Origin: Paraburkholderia fynbosensis
GTDB lineage: Bacteria; Pseudomonadota; Gammaproteobacteria; Burkholderiales; Burkholderiaceae
Assembly: GCF_902859935.1 (NCBI RefSeq)
Contig: NZ_CADIKI010000006.1
Span: forward strand, 62,001-126,000
Direction: 5' to 3'
Length of the DNA stretch: 64,000 nucleotides
The notes under the pieces: model-generated
Told to the model about the DNA's origin: nothing
Database searches by the model: none
What the model saw: only the letters and a program-made list of their open reading frames with translations
Program-made: the position numbers and the translations under genes
Part shown: positions 34,265-43,208 of the stretch, in pieces
How positions within the stretch are numbered: the stretch's first letter is position 1
Layout: each line of letters starts with the position of its first letter

Positions 34265-34974
34265 TCGCCTACTGCGGGCCGGCCGCGCTCCCCGCCGATC
34301 TGTGGTTTCGCTGGAACACCGACCCGCTGCTGCTCGCAGCGCTTGCCGTTTTCGCCTACCTCGTCGCGAGCGGCCGCAGCGCCGATGCGCGAGCGGGCTG
34401 GGCCGCGCTGGCGCTTATGGCCGTCGTGTTCGTCTCGCCACTGTGCGCGCTGTCGTCGGCCTTGTTCTCGGCGCGCGTGACCCACCACATTATTCTGATT
34501 GCGGCCGTCGCGCCCTTGCTCGCACGCGCGTTTGCGCTGCCGCGCCTCGGTTATGCGCCGCTCGTTCCCGTGGTCGCCGCACATGCGGTGATCGTGTGGC
34601 TCTGGCATGCGCCCGGTCCGTACACCTGGGGACTCGCCACGGTGCCCGCTTACTGGCTGATGCAAACCACGCTGCTCGGCAGCGCGTGGCTGATGTGGCG
34701 CAGCGTCCTTGCGCCGACGCTGCAAACGGGCGCCGCCTTGATGGCGCTAGTCGCAACGATCGGGCAAATGGGTCTGCTCGGCGCGTTGATCGTGTTCGCT
34801 CCGGCACCGCTCTATGTCGTGCATTTCGGCAGCACCGCCGCATGGGGACTCACCCCGCTTGCCGACCAGCAGCTTGCCGGACTGTTGATGTGGGTGCTGG
34901 CGATGATCCCTTATCTCGCAGCGGGACTGTGGCTCGCGTGGTCCAGCCTGCGCGTCAGAGAGCCCGCACTGTGA
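34252..34974 (+). CDS. ctaG: Cytochrome c oxidase assembly factor, CtaG (caa3-type) family
   Basis: A 240-residue integral membrane protein with six or seven helices. The pattern of conserved His residues in helices (ARVTHHIILIAAVAPLLARA, WLWHAPGPYTWGL) is that of the CtaG_Caa3 family, unrelated to the Cox11-type CtaG. It is needed for copper insertion or assembly in caa3-like oxidases. It begins the oxidase locus and overlaps the next gene by four bases. The ATG at 34252 is preferred over a start at 34210 because it gives the usual N-terminus before the first helix. Confidence 0.85.
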   Translation: MPYLVAYCGPAALPADLWFRWNTDPLLLAALAVFAYLVASGRSADARAGWAALALMAVVFVSPLCALSSALFSARVTHHIILIAAVAPLLARAFALPRLGYAPLVPVVAAHAVIVWLWHAPGPYTWGLATVPAYWLMQTTLLGSAWLMWRSVLAPTLQTGAALMALVATIGQMGLLGALIVFAPAPLYVVHFGSTAAWGLTPLADQQLAGLLMWVLAMIPYLAAGLWLAWSSLRVREPAL

Positions 34975-35483
34975 CCACCCTGCTGAAGTTCATCCATCTG
35001 GGCGCGATCGCGATATGGTCAGGTGGCCTGATCGTATTGCCCTACCTGTTCCGGCAACGCCGCGCGTTGCCGCCCGGCTCGGACCTCGACCGTCTGCACC
35101 GCATCACGCGACTGGTCTATGTGGAGCTGACTTCGCCCGCCGCCTTCGTCGCGATTGCGAGCGGCACGGCGCTGATTTTCCTGCAGGCCACCTTCGTCGA
35201 ATGGTTTTCTCTCAAGATGGTGCTGGTCGGCATCATGGCGATGCTGCATGTGGTGGCCGGCCTCGTGATGCTGCATCTGTTCCTGCCCGACGGGCATTTC
35301 GGCAAGCTGTCCTCGATCGCGCTGACGAGCGCCTATGTGGTCGTGATCGTCGCGATCATCTGGATCGTGCTCGCCAAGCCGCACCTCGACTCAAACCTGT
35401 TCGCCCCGCATCTGTTCGAGCCAGGCGGACTCGCCCGCTGGCTGCATCAGTCCTTCGGCGACACGAGAATGCCGACGCCATGA
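34971..35483 (+). CDS. CopD/HemJ-like four-helix membrane protein
   Basis: A 170-residue inner-membrane protein with four helices. The first helix KFIHLGAIAIWSGGLIVLPYLF carries the conserved His and W-x-G-G pattern of the CopD/HemJ superfamily, whose members handle copper or haem/protoporphyrinogen. It starts with GTG inside the stop of ctaG (GTGA). Position between CtaG and the oxidase subunits suggests a copper- or haem-supply role. A 37-base tail-to-tail overlap with the following minus-strand gene is unusual. Confidence 0.78.
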   Translation: MTTLLKFIHLGAIAIWSGGLIVLPYLFRQRRALPPGSDLDRLHRITRLVYVELTSPAAFVAIASGTALIFLQATFVEWFSLKMVLVGIMAMLHVVAGLVMLHLFLPDGHFGKLSSIALTSAYVVVIVAIIWIVLAKPHLDSNLFAPHLFEPGGLARWLHQSFGDTRMPTP

Positions 35484-35959
35484 TCGAACACGAGCTTGCC
35501 CCCATGCCAGCCGGCGAAGCCCGTCATCACCGAGGCGAGAACCGACAGCGCGAGTCCGTGCGGAAGGATCTGCCCGGGATAGTAGAGACGTACGCCCCAG
35601 TTGGCGCCGGCAATGGCGACCAGCGTCATCGCGGCTACCGCGTGGGACCAGCTCGCTTCCCTCAGGCGGATGCCGCGCACGAGCAGAATCTCGCCGGTGC
35701 CGACGAGGCTCGCGCCCACGCCGCTCCAGAACGCGAAGCCCGCGGCCCACAGACCCGCCCTCACCCAGAACGGATCGCCCGACCACCAGTAGAGCACGTC
35801 GATGCCGAGCGTGGCGACCACGAACGCGATCGGGAAATGCACCATCATCACGTGAATCGGATGCCCGACGAAGGCGACGGCCGAACCCGCATCGAGCCGC
35901 AACAGTTCCAGCAACACCTCGCTCTTGCCGTTGGATCCGGCATGGTCTTTCTTTGCCAT
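35447..35959 (-). CDS. DUF2231 membrane protein
   Basis: A 170-residue protein with a polar N-terminus (MAKKDHAGSNGKSEVLLELL) and four helices. The phrase GHPIHVMMVHFPIAFVVATLGIDVLYW is the DUF2231 signature with two conserved His residues, suggesting haem or metal binding. It is on the opposite strand to its neighbours within the oxidase locus, overlaps the end of the CopD-like gene by 37 bases, and its start lies 21 bases from that of the subunit II gene. DUF2231 proteins commonly accompany cytochrome genes. No function has been established to my knowledge. Confidence 0.8.
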   Translation of the reverse strand: MAKKDHAGSNGKSEVLLELLRLDAGSAVAFVGHPIHVMMVHFPIAFVVATLGIDVLYWWSGDPFWVRAGLWAAGFAFWSGVGASLVGTGEILLVRGIRLREASWSHAVAAMTLVAIAGANWGVRLYYPGQILPHGLALSVLASVMTGFAGWHGGKLVFDHGVGILVSPKD

Positions 35960-35980
35960 GGTCACAGTCCCTCGCGTCGA

Positions 35981-36709
35981 ATGCGTGATCGTGCGAACCA
36001 TCATAGCTGCTTGCGTGGACCGGTCCAAGCGGGATCGATGGCGGCCCTGGGCGCGGCGCTGTCGGGCTGCGCCGGCCCGCTGTCGACGCTCGCGCCGTCG
36101 GGCCCCGCGGCGGCGTCGATCGCCGGGCTGTGGTGGACGATGCTGGCGGGCTCGGCCGTGCTGTTCGCGCTGGTGCTCGTGCTGTTCGCGCTGGTGATGC
36201 GGCGCCCGGGCTGGGGCTCGCAGGTGTCGCCCGCGCGCTGGATCGTGCTGGGTGGCCTCGTGCTGCCCGCCGTGATCCTGATCCCGCTGATCTGCTATGC
36301 GCTCCTTGCCGGCGAACGGCTGTTGCCGCTGCCGGGCCATGCGCCCGCGCGCGTCGACGCGATCGGCAAGCAATGGAGCTGGACCTTCCGCTATCCGGAT
36401 CAGGGCGGACTGGAGACCCATGACGTACTGCACCTGCCCGCGGGCACGCCGGTCGACATCGTCGTCACGAGCGAGGACGTCATACATTCGTTCTGGATAC
36501 CGCGCTTCGCCGGCAAGATCGACGCGATACCCGGGCACGCCACACGTCTGCGCGTGCAGGCCGATCAGCCCGGTCAGTACGAAGGGCAATGCAACCAGTT
36601 CTGCGGGCGGGGACATGCAGGAATGCACTTCACGGTGATCGTCGATCGTCCGGAAGACTTTGCCGCCGCCGTCAAGCAGGCGGCCGCCAACGGGGAGATA
36701 AAGAAATGA
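35981..36709 (+). CDS. ctaC: Cytochrome c oxidase subunit II (lipoprotein form)
   Basis: A protein of about 242 residues with a lipobox LSGC (Cys30 by this start), then two helices. A periplasmic cupredoxin domain carries the CuA site: His in EDVIHSFWIP, then Cys204, Cys208, His212 and Met215 in CNQFCGRGHAGMHF. It accepts electrons from cytochrome c. No haem c motif (CxxCH) is fused at the C-terminus, so this is not a caa3 subunit II in the strict sense. The start is uncertain: ATG at 36038 is also possible, but the upstream one supplies basic residues for a signal sequence. It overlaps the next gene (ATGA). Confidence 0.9.
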   Translation: MRDRANHHSCLRGPVQAGSMAALGAALSGCAGPLSTLAPSGPAAASIAGLWWTMLAGSAVLFALVLVLFALVMRRPGWGSQVSPARWIVLGGLVLPAVILIPLICYALLAGERLLPLPGHAPARVDAIGKQWSWTFRYPDQGGLETHDVLHLPAGTPVDIVVTSEDVIHSFWIPRFAGKIDAIPGHATRLRVQADQPGQYEGQCNQFCGRGHAGMHFTVIVDRPEDFAAAVKQAAANGEIKK

Positions 36710-39243
36710 GTGTGCCCGTCGAGCCGCCGTCACAGAGCATGAACGCGTTGCGGCTGCATCGCCAGCTCGCCGCGATCTGGGCCACCGGGCCCGGCGTGCA
36801 GCGCCTCGCCGCCGTGAACCATACGGTCCTCGGCATGCGCATGATGATCACGTCGTTCGTGTTCTTCGCGATTGCGGGCGTGCTCGGCATGCTCACGCGC
36901 GTGCAGCTCGCGACGCCGCACGCGGCTTTCATGGACGCCGAGACCTATAACCAGGTCTTCACGATGCACGGCTCGATGATGCTGTTCCTGTTCGCGATTC
37001 CGATGGTGGAGAGCTTCGCGGTCTACCTCACGCCGAAAATTCTCGGCTCGCGCGACTTCGCGTTCCCGCGCCTGACCGCGTACGGCTACTGGTGCTATCT
37101 GTTCGGCGGCACGATCCTCACGGTCTCGCTGATCATGCGCGCCGCGCCCGACGGCGGCTGGTTCATGTACACGCCGCTCAGCTCGAACGTCTACACGCCG
37201 GGCATCAATGCCGACGTATGGCTGCTCGGCATTACCTTCGTGGAAATCTCCGCGCTCTCGCTCGCGATGGAAATTGTCGTGTCGATCCTGAAGATGCGCG
37301 CGCCCGGCATGTCGCTCGACCGCATGCCGATTTTCGCGTGGTACATCCTCGTCACGGCGATGATGATGATCGTCGCCTTTCCGCCGCTGATCCTCGGCTC
37401 GATCCTGCTCGAAGTGGAGCGCGCCTTCGGCCTGCCCTTCTTCGATCCGCGGCGCGGCGGCGATCCGCTGCTGTGGCAGCACCTGTTCTGGCTGTTCGGC
37501 CACCCGGACGTGTACATCATCTTCCTGCCGATGGCGGGCGTGCTGTCGACCATCATCCCCGTGTTCGCGCGGCGGCCGCTGGTCGGCTACCGGGCCATCG
37601 TCGTCGCCATCATCGCGCTCGCGTTCCTGAGCTTCGGCATCTGGGTCCATCACATGTTCACGGTGGGCATTCCGCATCTGGCGCTCGCGTTCTTCTCGGC
37701 CGGCTCGGCGATCGTCGCGGTGCCGACCGCGATCCAGTTCTTCGCGTGGCTCGCGACGCTCTCGCACGGACGCCCGCGCTGGGATGTACCCATGCTGTAC
37801 GTGTTCGGCTTCTTCTTCGTGTTCACGGCGGGCGGGCTGACCGGCGTGATGCTCGCGATGGTGCCGTTCGACTGGCAAGCGCACGACACTTACTTCGTCG
37901 TCGCCCACATGCACTACGTGGTGGCCGGCGCGCTCGCGTTTCCAATGCTCGCGGCGTTCTACTACTGGCTGCCGTTGCTGACCGGCCGCACCGCCGTGCA
38001 CAAGCTGTCGCTGCCGGCGTTCTGGCTGGTGTTCATCGGCTTTAACATGACCTTCTTCATGATGCACCTGACCGGCCTGCTCGGCATGCCGCGGCGCATC
38101 TTCACCTATCGCGGCGACGAGGGGTGGAACTGGCTCAATCTGCTGTCGTCGGTGGGCAGCTTCGTGATGACGATCGGCTTCGCGCTGGTGGCGATCGACA
38201 TCATCGTGCAGGTACGCTACGGGCGGCGCGTGCGGCGCAATCCGTGGGATTCGACCACGCTGGAATGGGCGATGCCGATTCCGCCCGCGCCGTACGCGTT
38301 CGCGTCGATCCCGCGCGTGGGCACGGAAATGGAGGACGTCGCGCCGGGCAAACTGGCGGCGCTGCTCGCGCGCGGCGACGGCTATCTCGGCTTCACGCGC
38401 AACGGCTGGCAGGAAACGCTCGGCGTGCATATGACTTCCGGCGAACCCGAACAACTGATCGTACTGCCGCGCGCGACCTATCTGCCGCTCGTCACTGCCA
38501 GCGTGACCTGCGTGGCGGTGCTGTCGATGCTGTTCGGGTTCTATCTGCTGTCGCTGACCTTTGCGTTCGTGACCTTCGGTCTCTTCATCTACGCGGGCCA
38601 AAGTGCGGGTCACGCGCGCGATTACGGACCGCTTCCGGTGGGCCGCGGCGTCAGCGTGCCGCCGCATACCGAAGTGGCCGGCGCGCCCGCGTGGCTCGCG
38701 CTGATCTGCACGTTGGTCGCGAACGGCACGCTGTTCACGTCGCTCGTGTTCGGCACGTTCTATCTGTGGATCGCCGCGCCGAACTGGCCGGCCGCGGTGA
38801 GCCCCGAGCCGAGCCGCCTGTTCGCGCTCGTGAGCGTCGTCGCGCTGGCCGTCGCGGCGGTGGCGGCGCGCGGGTCGCTGCGCGCGGCCGCCGCGGACCG
38901 TCACGCGCATCGCTGGATCAGCGTTGCCGCGCTGGCACTGGTCATCGCGATCGCCGCCGATGTCGCGCTGATCGCCGGCGTCATGCCGCACCCGCGTGAG
39001 CACGCGCTCGGCGCAACGGCGGCAGCGTTGCTGACGTATGTCGGCATTCATGCGGGCATCGGGCTTCTGTTTCTGATCAGCAATGTACTGCGCATCGGCG
39101 CCGGCTTCGTCTCGCCGCGCCGGCTCACGGACCTGCGGCTCACGCGCTTGTGGCTCGACTACACGCTGACGACGGGCATCATTGCGCTGGTCCTCGTGCT
39201 CGCGCTGCCCTCGCTGGTCGCGATGCTGGGAGCACGGCCATGA
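36706..39243 (+). CDS. Fused cytochrome c oxidase subunits I and III
   Basis: An 845-residue protein. Residues 1-560 or so are subunit I: haem a ligands His88 and His403, haem a3 ligand His401, CuB ligands His266, His315 and His316, and Tyr270 cross-linked to His266. The motif around CuB is GHPDVY; most type A1 oxidases have GHPEVY, so the Glu of the D-channel end is Asp here. Residues from about 620 are a shortened subunit III. The enzyme reduces oxygen to water and pumps protons. It starts four bases inside the subunit II gene with GGGGAGA upstream. The fusion is known from some caa3/SoxM-like oxidases. Confidence 0.93.
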   Translation: MSVPVEPPSQSMNALRLHRQLAAIWATGPGVQRLAAVNHTVLGMRMMITSFVFFAIAGVLGMLTRVQLATPHAAFMDAETYNQVFTMHGSMMLFLFAIPMVESFAVYLTPKILGSRDFAFPRLTAYGYWCYLFGGTILTVSLIMRAAPDGGWFMYTPLSSNVYTPGINADVWLLGITFVEISALSLAMEIVVSILKMRAPGMSLDRMPIFAWYILVTAMMMIVAFPPLILGSILLEVERAFGLPFFDPRRGGDPLLWQHLFWLFGHPDVYIIFLPMAGVLSTIIPVFARRPLVGYRAIVVAIIALAFLSFGIWVHHMFTVGIPHLALAFFSAGSAIVAVPTAIQFFAWLATLSHGRPRWDVPMLYVFGFFFVFTAGGLTGVMLAMVPFDWQAHDTYFVVAHMHYVVAGALAFPMLAAFYYWLPLLTGRTAVHKLSLPAFWLVFIGFNMTFFMMHLTGLLGMPRRIFTYRGDEGWNWLNLLSSVGSFVMTIGFALVAIDIIVQVRYGRRVRRNPWDSTTLEWAMPIPPAPYAFASIPRVGTEMEDVAPGKLAALLARGDGYLGFTRNGWQETLGVHMTSGEPEQLIVLPRATYLPLVTASVTCVAVLSMLFGFYLLSLTFAFVTFGLFIYAGQSAGHARDYGPLPVGRGVSVPPHTEVAGAPAWLALICTLVANGTLFTSLVFGTFYLWIAAPNWPAAVSPEPSRLFALVSVVALAVAAVAARGSLRAAAADRHAHRWISVAALALVIAIAADVALIAGVMPHPREHALGATAAALLTYVGIHAGIGLLFLISNVLRIGAGFVSPRRLTDLRLTRLWLDYTLTTGIIALVLVLALPSLVAMLGARP

Positions 39244-39578
39244 ACGGACGGCCGCTTGCGCCACGGCGTTTGTGGTGGCTCGCCGTGGGCTTCACCATCT
39301 GGTGCGTTGCGCTCGTGATCCTGTATGCGCTGCACGCGATCGGCTGCGCGTTCGGCTGGCCGAGCGGGCCGCTGCGTGTGAGCCTTGCCATCGTGTTGCT
39401 GCTGCATCTGGTCGCGATCGGCTGGCTGTGGCGCTATCGCGCGGCGGCCATGCGCGATCCGGGTCCCGAGCGCATCAGTACGTTCATGCATACCGTCGTC
39501 ATCTGGACTTTGATCGCGGCGCTGGTTGCCACGGTTATCACGTTTGGGCCCGCGCTCTTGCTGACTACTTGCATATGA
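39240..39578 (+). CDS. Small membrane protein of the oxidase operon
   Basis: A 112-residue protein with three hydrophobic segments (about residues 12-32, 42-60 and 82-108). It begins within the stop of the oxidase I+III gene (ATGA), which implies translational coupling and likely a structural or assembly role, similar in position to subunit IV of other oxidases. It contains Cys at 17, 32 and 111. No family name is recognised. Confidence 0.75.
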   Translation: MNGRPLAPRRLWWLAVGFTIWCVALVILYALHAIGCAFGWPSGPLRVSLAIVLLLHLVAIGWLWRYRAAAMRDPGPERISTFMHTVVIWTLIAALVATVITFGPALLLTTCI

Positions 39579-39722
39579 ACGCGACGACCGGCGACGCTTG
39601 AAACAACAGATGACGCAATAGCTCGCGCGCTGGCCAGCGCTCAGGTTGGCGCGCCGGTCCGCCCGCCCCGCTTTACAGCCGCCATGCCGGCATGTCTGAA
39701 TGCTCGAATAGAGAGGGATTTC

Positions 39723-41048
39723 ATGCAGTATCGCGATCTCATGCGCAAGGCCATCTGGTCCGTCATCTATCTGCTGTTCATTCTTGCTCCACTGTTCGCG
39801 CTGCTCGCGGGCAACCTGCCGCCAGCCCGCAATTTCGCCACCGAGTTTTCCGTCGCGCTCGGCTATTCCGGCCTCGCGATGATGGGACTGCAATTCGGTC
39901 TCACCGCGCGCTTTCGCCATGTGACCGAGCCCTGGGGCGAGGACGTCATCTATCACTTTCACCGGCGTATTTCGCTGATGGCGGTCGGCCTCGTCGTCGC
40001 GCATCCGTTGATTCTGATCGCGATCCGCTCGCCGCAGCTCGCGCTGCCCGACTCGGTCCGGGACATTCCTTGGGGTGCGCGCTTCGCGGTGCTGTCGATC
40101 GGCTCGCTGATCCTTCTCGTGGTCATGGCGCTGTGGCGCAAACAGTTGAAGCTGCGCTACGAGCTCTGGCATCTGTCGCATATCGTGCTCGCGCTGATCG
40201 CGATTGCCGCCGGCATGCTGCATATGGTGGGCTGGGGCTTTTATCTGGTCGACCCGCTCAAGCGTACGTTGTGGGTCGGCATGACGATCTTCTGGATCGG
40301 CCTCCTGCTTTACGTGCGTCTGTTCAAGCCGCTGTTCATGCTGCGGCGTCCCTATCGCGTCACCGAGGTGCGCGCGGAACACGGCGACACCACGACGCTC
40401 GTGATGCAGCCGGAGGGGCACGCGGGCTTTCGCTTCAAGCCGGGCCAGTTCGGCTGGCTGACGTTGTGGGCGAGCCCGTTTCGCATTACCGGGCATCCGT
40501 TTTCGTTTTCATCGAGCGCGGAAGCCGCGGACGGCCGCGTCGAAATGACGATTCGCAACCTCGGCGATTTCACGAGCGCCGTGAGAACGGTGACGGCCGG
40601 ACAGCGCGTCTATCTCGACGGGCCGTATGGCGCTTTCACGATCGGCCATCCGACCGACATGCACGTGTTGATCGCAGGCGGCATCGGCATCACGCCGATG
40701 ATGAGCATGATCCGCACGCTCGCCGATCGCGGCGACCGGCGCCCGCTGGTCCTTTTGTACGGCAGCAAGCACTGGGAGTCCATGACCTTCCGCGAGGAAC
40801 TCGAGGCGCTGAAAACGCGGCTCGATCTGAAGGTCGTGTATGTACTGTCAGACCCGCCCGAAGGCTGGAGCGGCGAAAGCGGACGCATCAATGCCGAAGT
40901 GTTCAGGCGTCATCTGCCGCCCGAGTACGCCGAACACGAGTACTTCATCTGCGGGCCCGACGTGATGATGGATGCGATCGAAACCGCGCTGGGCGAGATG
41001 AAAGTGCCGCTCGCGCGCTATCATTCCGAGCGGTATAGCTTCGTCTGA
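39723..41048 (+). CDS. Ferric-reductase-like transmembrane flavoprotein
   Basis: A 441-residue protein. Six helices (residues 8-200) carry His pairs for haem (EDVIYHFHRRISLMAVGLVVAHP and ELWHLSHIVLALIAIAAGMLH). A cytoplasmic reductase half follows: FAD site GHPFSFSSS, GPYGAF, and NAD(P) site IAGGIGITPMMSMI with the closing CGPDVMMDA. It would move electrons from NAD(P)H across the membrane via FAD and haem b. The acceptor (ferric iron, oxygen or a quinone-like dye) is unknown. The ATG at 39723 follows AGAGAGGG. It lies 145 bases after the oxidase operon and shares a transcript with a 33-residue peptide. Confidence 0.88.
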   Translation: MQYRDLMRKAIWSVIYLLFILAPLFALLAGNLPPARNFATEFSVALGYSGLAMMGLQFGLTARFRHVTEPWGEDVIYHFHRRISLMAVGLVVAHPLILIAIRSPQLALPDSVRDIPWGARFAVLSIGSLILLVVMALWRKQLKLRYELWHLSHIVLALIAIAAGMLHMVGWGFYLVDPLKRTLWVGMTIFWIGLLLYVRLFKPLFMLRRPYRVTEVRAEHGDTTTLVMQPEGHAGFRFKPGQFGWLTLWASPFRITGHPFSFSSSAEAADGRVEMTIRNLGDFTSAVRTVTAGQRVYLDGPYGAFTIGHPTDMHVLIAGGIGITPMMSMIRTLADRGDRRPLVLLYGSKHWESMTFREELEALKTRLDLKVVYVLSDPPEGWSGESGRINAEVFRRHLPPEYAEHEYFICGPDVMMDAIETALGEMKVPLARYHSERYSFV

Positions 41049-41063
41049 CTGTGGAGAGTTACG

Positions 41064-41165
41064 ATGCGCCGACTGTTAGCTGATCGACTGGCCGTTGTCA
41101 CCGGGGTGATCGTGGTGGCGCTATCGCTGGTGTTTGCGTTGTTGCGGGTGGGTGCGGGGCATTAG
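41064..41165 (+). CDS. 33-residue membrane peptide behind the ferric-reductase-like gene
   Basis: Reads MRRLLADRLAVVTGVIVVAL, then SLVFALLRVGAGH. It is a basic N-terminus followed by a single helix of about 20 residues, starting 16 bases after the reductase gene with GGAGAG before the ATG. The spacing, ribosome site and clean helix support a real gene. By position it may be a small subunit or stabiliser of the flavohaem reductase (inference). The next 220 bases (to 41388) contain nothing recognisable. Confidence 0.6.
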   Translation: MRRLLADRLAVVTGVIVVALSLVFALLRVGAGH

Positions 41166-41388
41166 TGGGTGAGGTGCGTGCGCGACGGTATATCGGTTGG
41201 CAAGTGGCAAGGGTACGAGAGCCCGCTCTATTTCGCCAATACCGATTGTGTCTGCTTCCATACCATCAGAGCATGGAGGTGCCGGCTATCCGCGAGTGAT
41301 AGCGCCCGACCTGTCCATGTGTGCTGTATCGCACCCCGTTCCGATACGAATGCGCGATGCGCTGTGTTTTTACACCCGAGCAGCGAGT

Positions 41389-42198
41389 TCAACGCGCGCC
41401 GGCGGCGCGCATTTCCCGGTATTCCCGCCGCACGATGTCCATGAGTTCCGACACGGAAGTCAGCGCACTCTTTTGCTCATAGGTCACCCGACCTCGCTGC
41501 ATCAGCATGATGCGATCGGCGATATCGAGCGTCTGCGCATAGTTGTGCATGATCATGATGATGGACAGGCCGCCCTTTTCCTTCAGGCGCATCAGCAGGT
41601 CGATGATAAGCCCCGCCTCGCGTGCGCCCATCGCGGCAAGCGGCTCGTCGAGCAATAAGATCTTCGCATTGGAATGCACGGCGCGCGCCACGGCGATGGC
41701 TTGACGCTGCCCGCCCGACAGGCGCTCCACAGGCAAATCCACCGAGGACACGTGCACGCCGATATCGTCGAGACATTGCGCTGCACGCTCGCGCATCTGC
41801 TTGTGGTCGAGCAGCCTGAACGGCCCGCGCCGCACGATCTCGCGGTTCAGGAACATGTTGTGGTAAATGCTCAGGGAATTGGCGAGCGCGAGATCCTGAT
41901 ACACGCATTCGATGCCGAGCGAACGCGCATGATCGACCGAGCGCAGCAGCGTCTCGTGGCCGTCGATATGGAGCGTACCGCCTGTTGGCTGATGAAAGCC
42001 CGTGAGAATCTTGACGAGCGTGGACTTGCCCGCGCCATTGTCGCCGAGTATGCCGAGAATCTCGCCCTTGCCGAGCGTGAGCGAGACGCCGTCGAGCGCG
42101 GTCACCGCGCCGAAACGTTTGACGAGGCTCTCGCCGCGCAGCGCGAGCGGCGCAGCGGGCGCGGCCGTCGCGCCGGAGGAGGTTTGCGATGGGTCCAT
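41389..42198 (-). CDS. Sugar-type ABC importer ATPase (single ABC domain)
   Basis: A 269-residue ATPase. Walker A is GDNGAGKST (52-60), the signature is LSGGQRQAIAVARA, and Walker B is ILLLDEPLAAMG. It has one nucleotide-binding domain, unlike the tandem RbsA/XylG form, and resembles the short FrcA-type ATPases. It is the last gene of a binding protein-permease-ATPase operon and begins at the last base of the permease stop. The ATG complementary to 42196-42198 gives the usual leader before the first strand. Confidence 0.92.
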   Translation of the reverse strand: MDPSQTSSGATAAPAAPLALRGESLVKRFGAVTALDGVSLTLGKGEILGILGDNGAGKSTLVKILTGFHQPTGGTLHIDGHETLLRSVDHARSLGIECVYQDLALANSLSIYHNMFLNREIVRRGPFRLLDHKQMRERAAQCLDDIGVHVSSVDLPVERLSGGQRQAIAVARAVHSNAKILLLDEPLAAMGAREAGLIIDLLMRLKEKGGLSIIMIMHNYAQTLDIADRIMLMQRGRVTYEQKSALTSVSELMDIVRREYREMRAAGAR

Positions 42199-43208
42199 CA
42201 GCGCCCTGCCTTGCGACGAATGCGCCCGACGTGGATATTGAAGATCATCGCCGCCAGGATCGCCGCGCCGAGAATGATGTTGAACGTGAACGCGTTGATG
42301 CCGATGAGCGTGAAGCCGTCGTTGAGAATGCCGAGCACCGCCGCGCCGATCAGGCCGCCCACGATGGTGCCCGACCCGCCCGTGAGCGGCGTGCCGCCGA
42401 TCACGGCGGCGGCCACGGCAAGGAACATGATCTGGTTGCCGCCCGCCTGCGGATCGATCGAGGTAATGCGAAAGGCTTCGAGCATGCCGGTGAAGCCCGC
42501 CAGCACCGCCGCGAGGATGAAGTTGCCGAGGCGCAGCCGGTTCACCTGAATGCCAGCCTCGCTCGCGCCGATTGGATTCGCGCCGGCGGCCTGCGTATGC
42601 AAGCCCCATCGGGTATGGCGCAAAAGCACGTGCATCACGAAAGCGATCGCCACGGTCCAGATGATCTCGCTGTACCCCCACCCACCCATGAACGCCGAGA
42701 ACGTAGGCGATCCCGGTGCGGGCGCGGGCGTGCCGCGCGAAACGGTGAGCGTGATGCCGTTGATGAGAAACAGCGTGCCGAGCGTGGTCACGAACGAGGG
42801 CAACCGCAGCCACACCGTCACGGCGCCGTTCACGAAGCCGACGATCGCCGCGGCCACGAGCCCCGCGATCACGGCGAGCCACATGGGCGCGCCTGCGTCG
42901 TTGGCAAACACCATCATGAACGGCGCGAATGCGAACACCATCCCCGCCGATAGATCGATGTCACCGCCGATCATCAACATGATTTCGCCGAACGCGATGA
43001 TCGCCACCGGCGCGATGAATTGCGACAGGTTGACGAGGCTCGCGTTGGTGAGCAGGAAATCGTGATTAGCGAATTCGAAGTAGGCGGCCAGCAGCACGGC
43101 CACGAGCAGGATGCGCAGCTCGGCCGACCAGTGTGACGCGAATGAAATCGCCGCGCGCCGAGGCGCACGGGCCGCTTCGATCTTGCTGGTTTCGTTCACC
43201 GTATCCAT
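42198..43208 (-). CDS. Sugar-type ABC importer permease (RbsC/FrcC family)
   Basis: A 336-residue inner-membrane permease with eight to ten helices. It contains the ABC-2-type CUT2 signatures FGEIMLMIGGDIDLSAGM (about 74-91), LPSFVTTLGTLFLINGITL and AVAAAVIGGTPLTGGSGTI. The start ATG overlaps the stop of the binding-protein gene (TGATG). It works with the downstream ATPase and upstream binding protein. Confidence 0.92.
   Translation of the reverse strand: MDTVNETSKIEAARAPRRAAISFASHWSAELRILLVAVLLAAYFEFANHDFLLTNASLVNLSQFIAPVAIIAFGEIMLMIGGDIDLSAGMVFAFAPFMMVFANDAGAPMWLAVIAGLVAAAIVGFVNGAVTVWLRLPSFVTTLGTLFLINGITLTVSRGTPAPAPGSPTFSAFMGGWGYSEIIWTVAIAFVMHVLLRHTRWGLHTQAAGANPIGASEAGIQVNRLRLGNFILAAVLAGFTGMLEAFRITSIDPQAGGNQIMFLAVAAAVIGGTPLTGGSGTIVGGLIGAAVLGILNDGFTLIGINAFTFNIILGAAILAAMIFNIHVGRIRRKAGR

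Noticed and set aside
36730..39264. Very long open frame (over 800 codons) antisense to the fused oxidase gene
   Set aside because: It is rich in Arg/His/Gln/Glu with no hydrophobic or domain pattern and mirrors the codon bias of the oxidase gene on the other strand.
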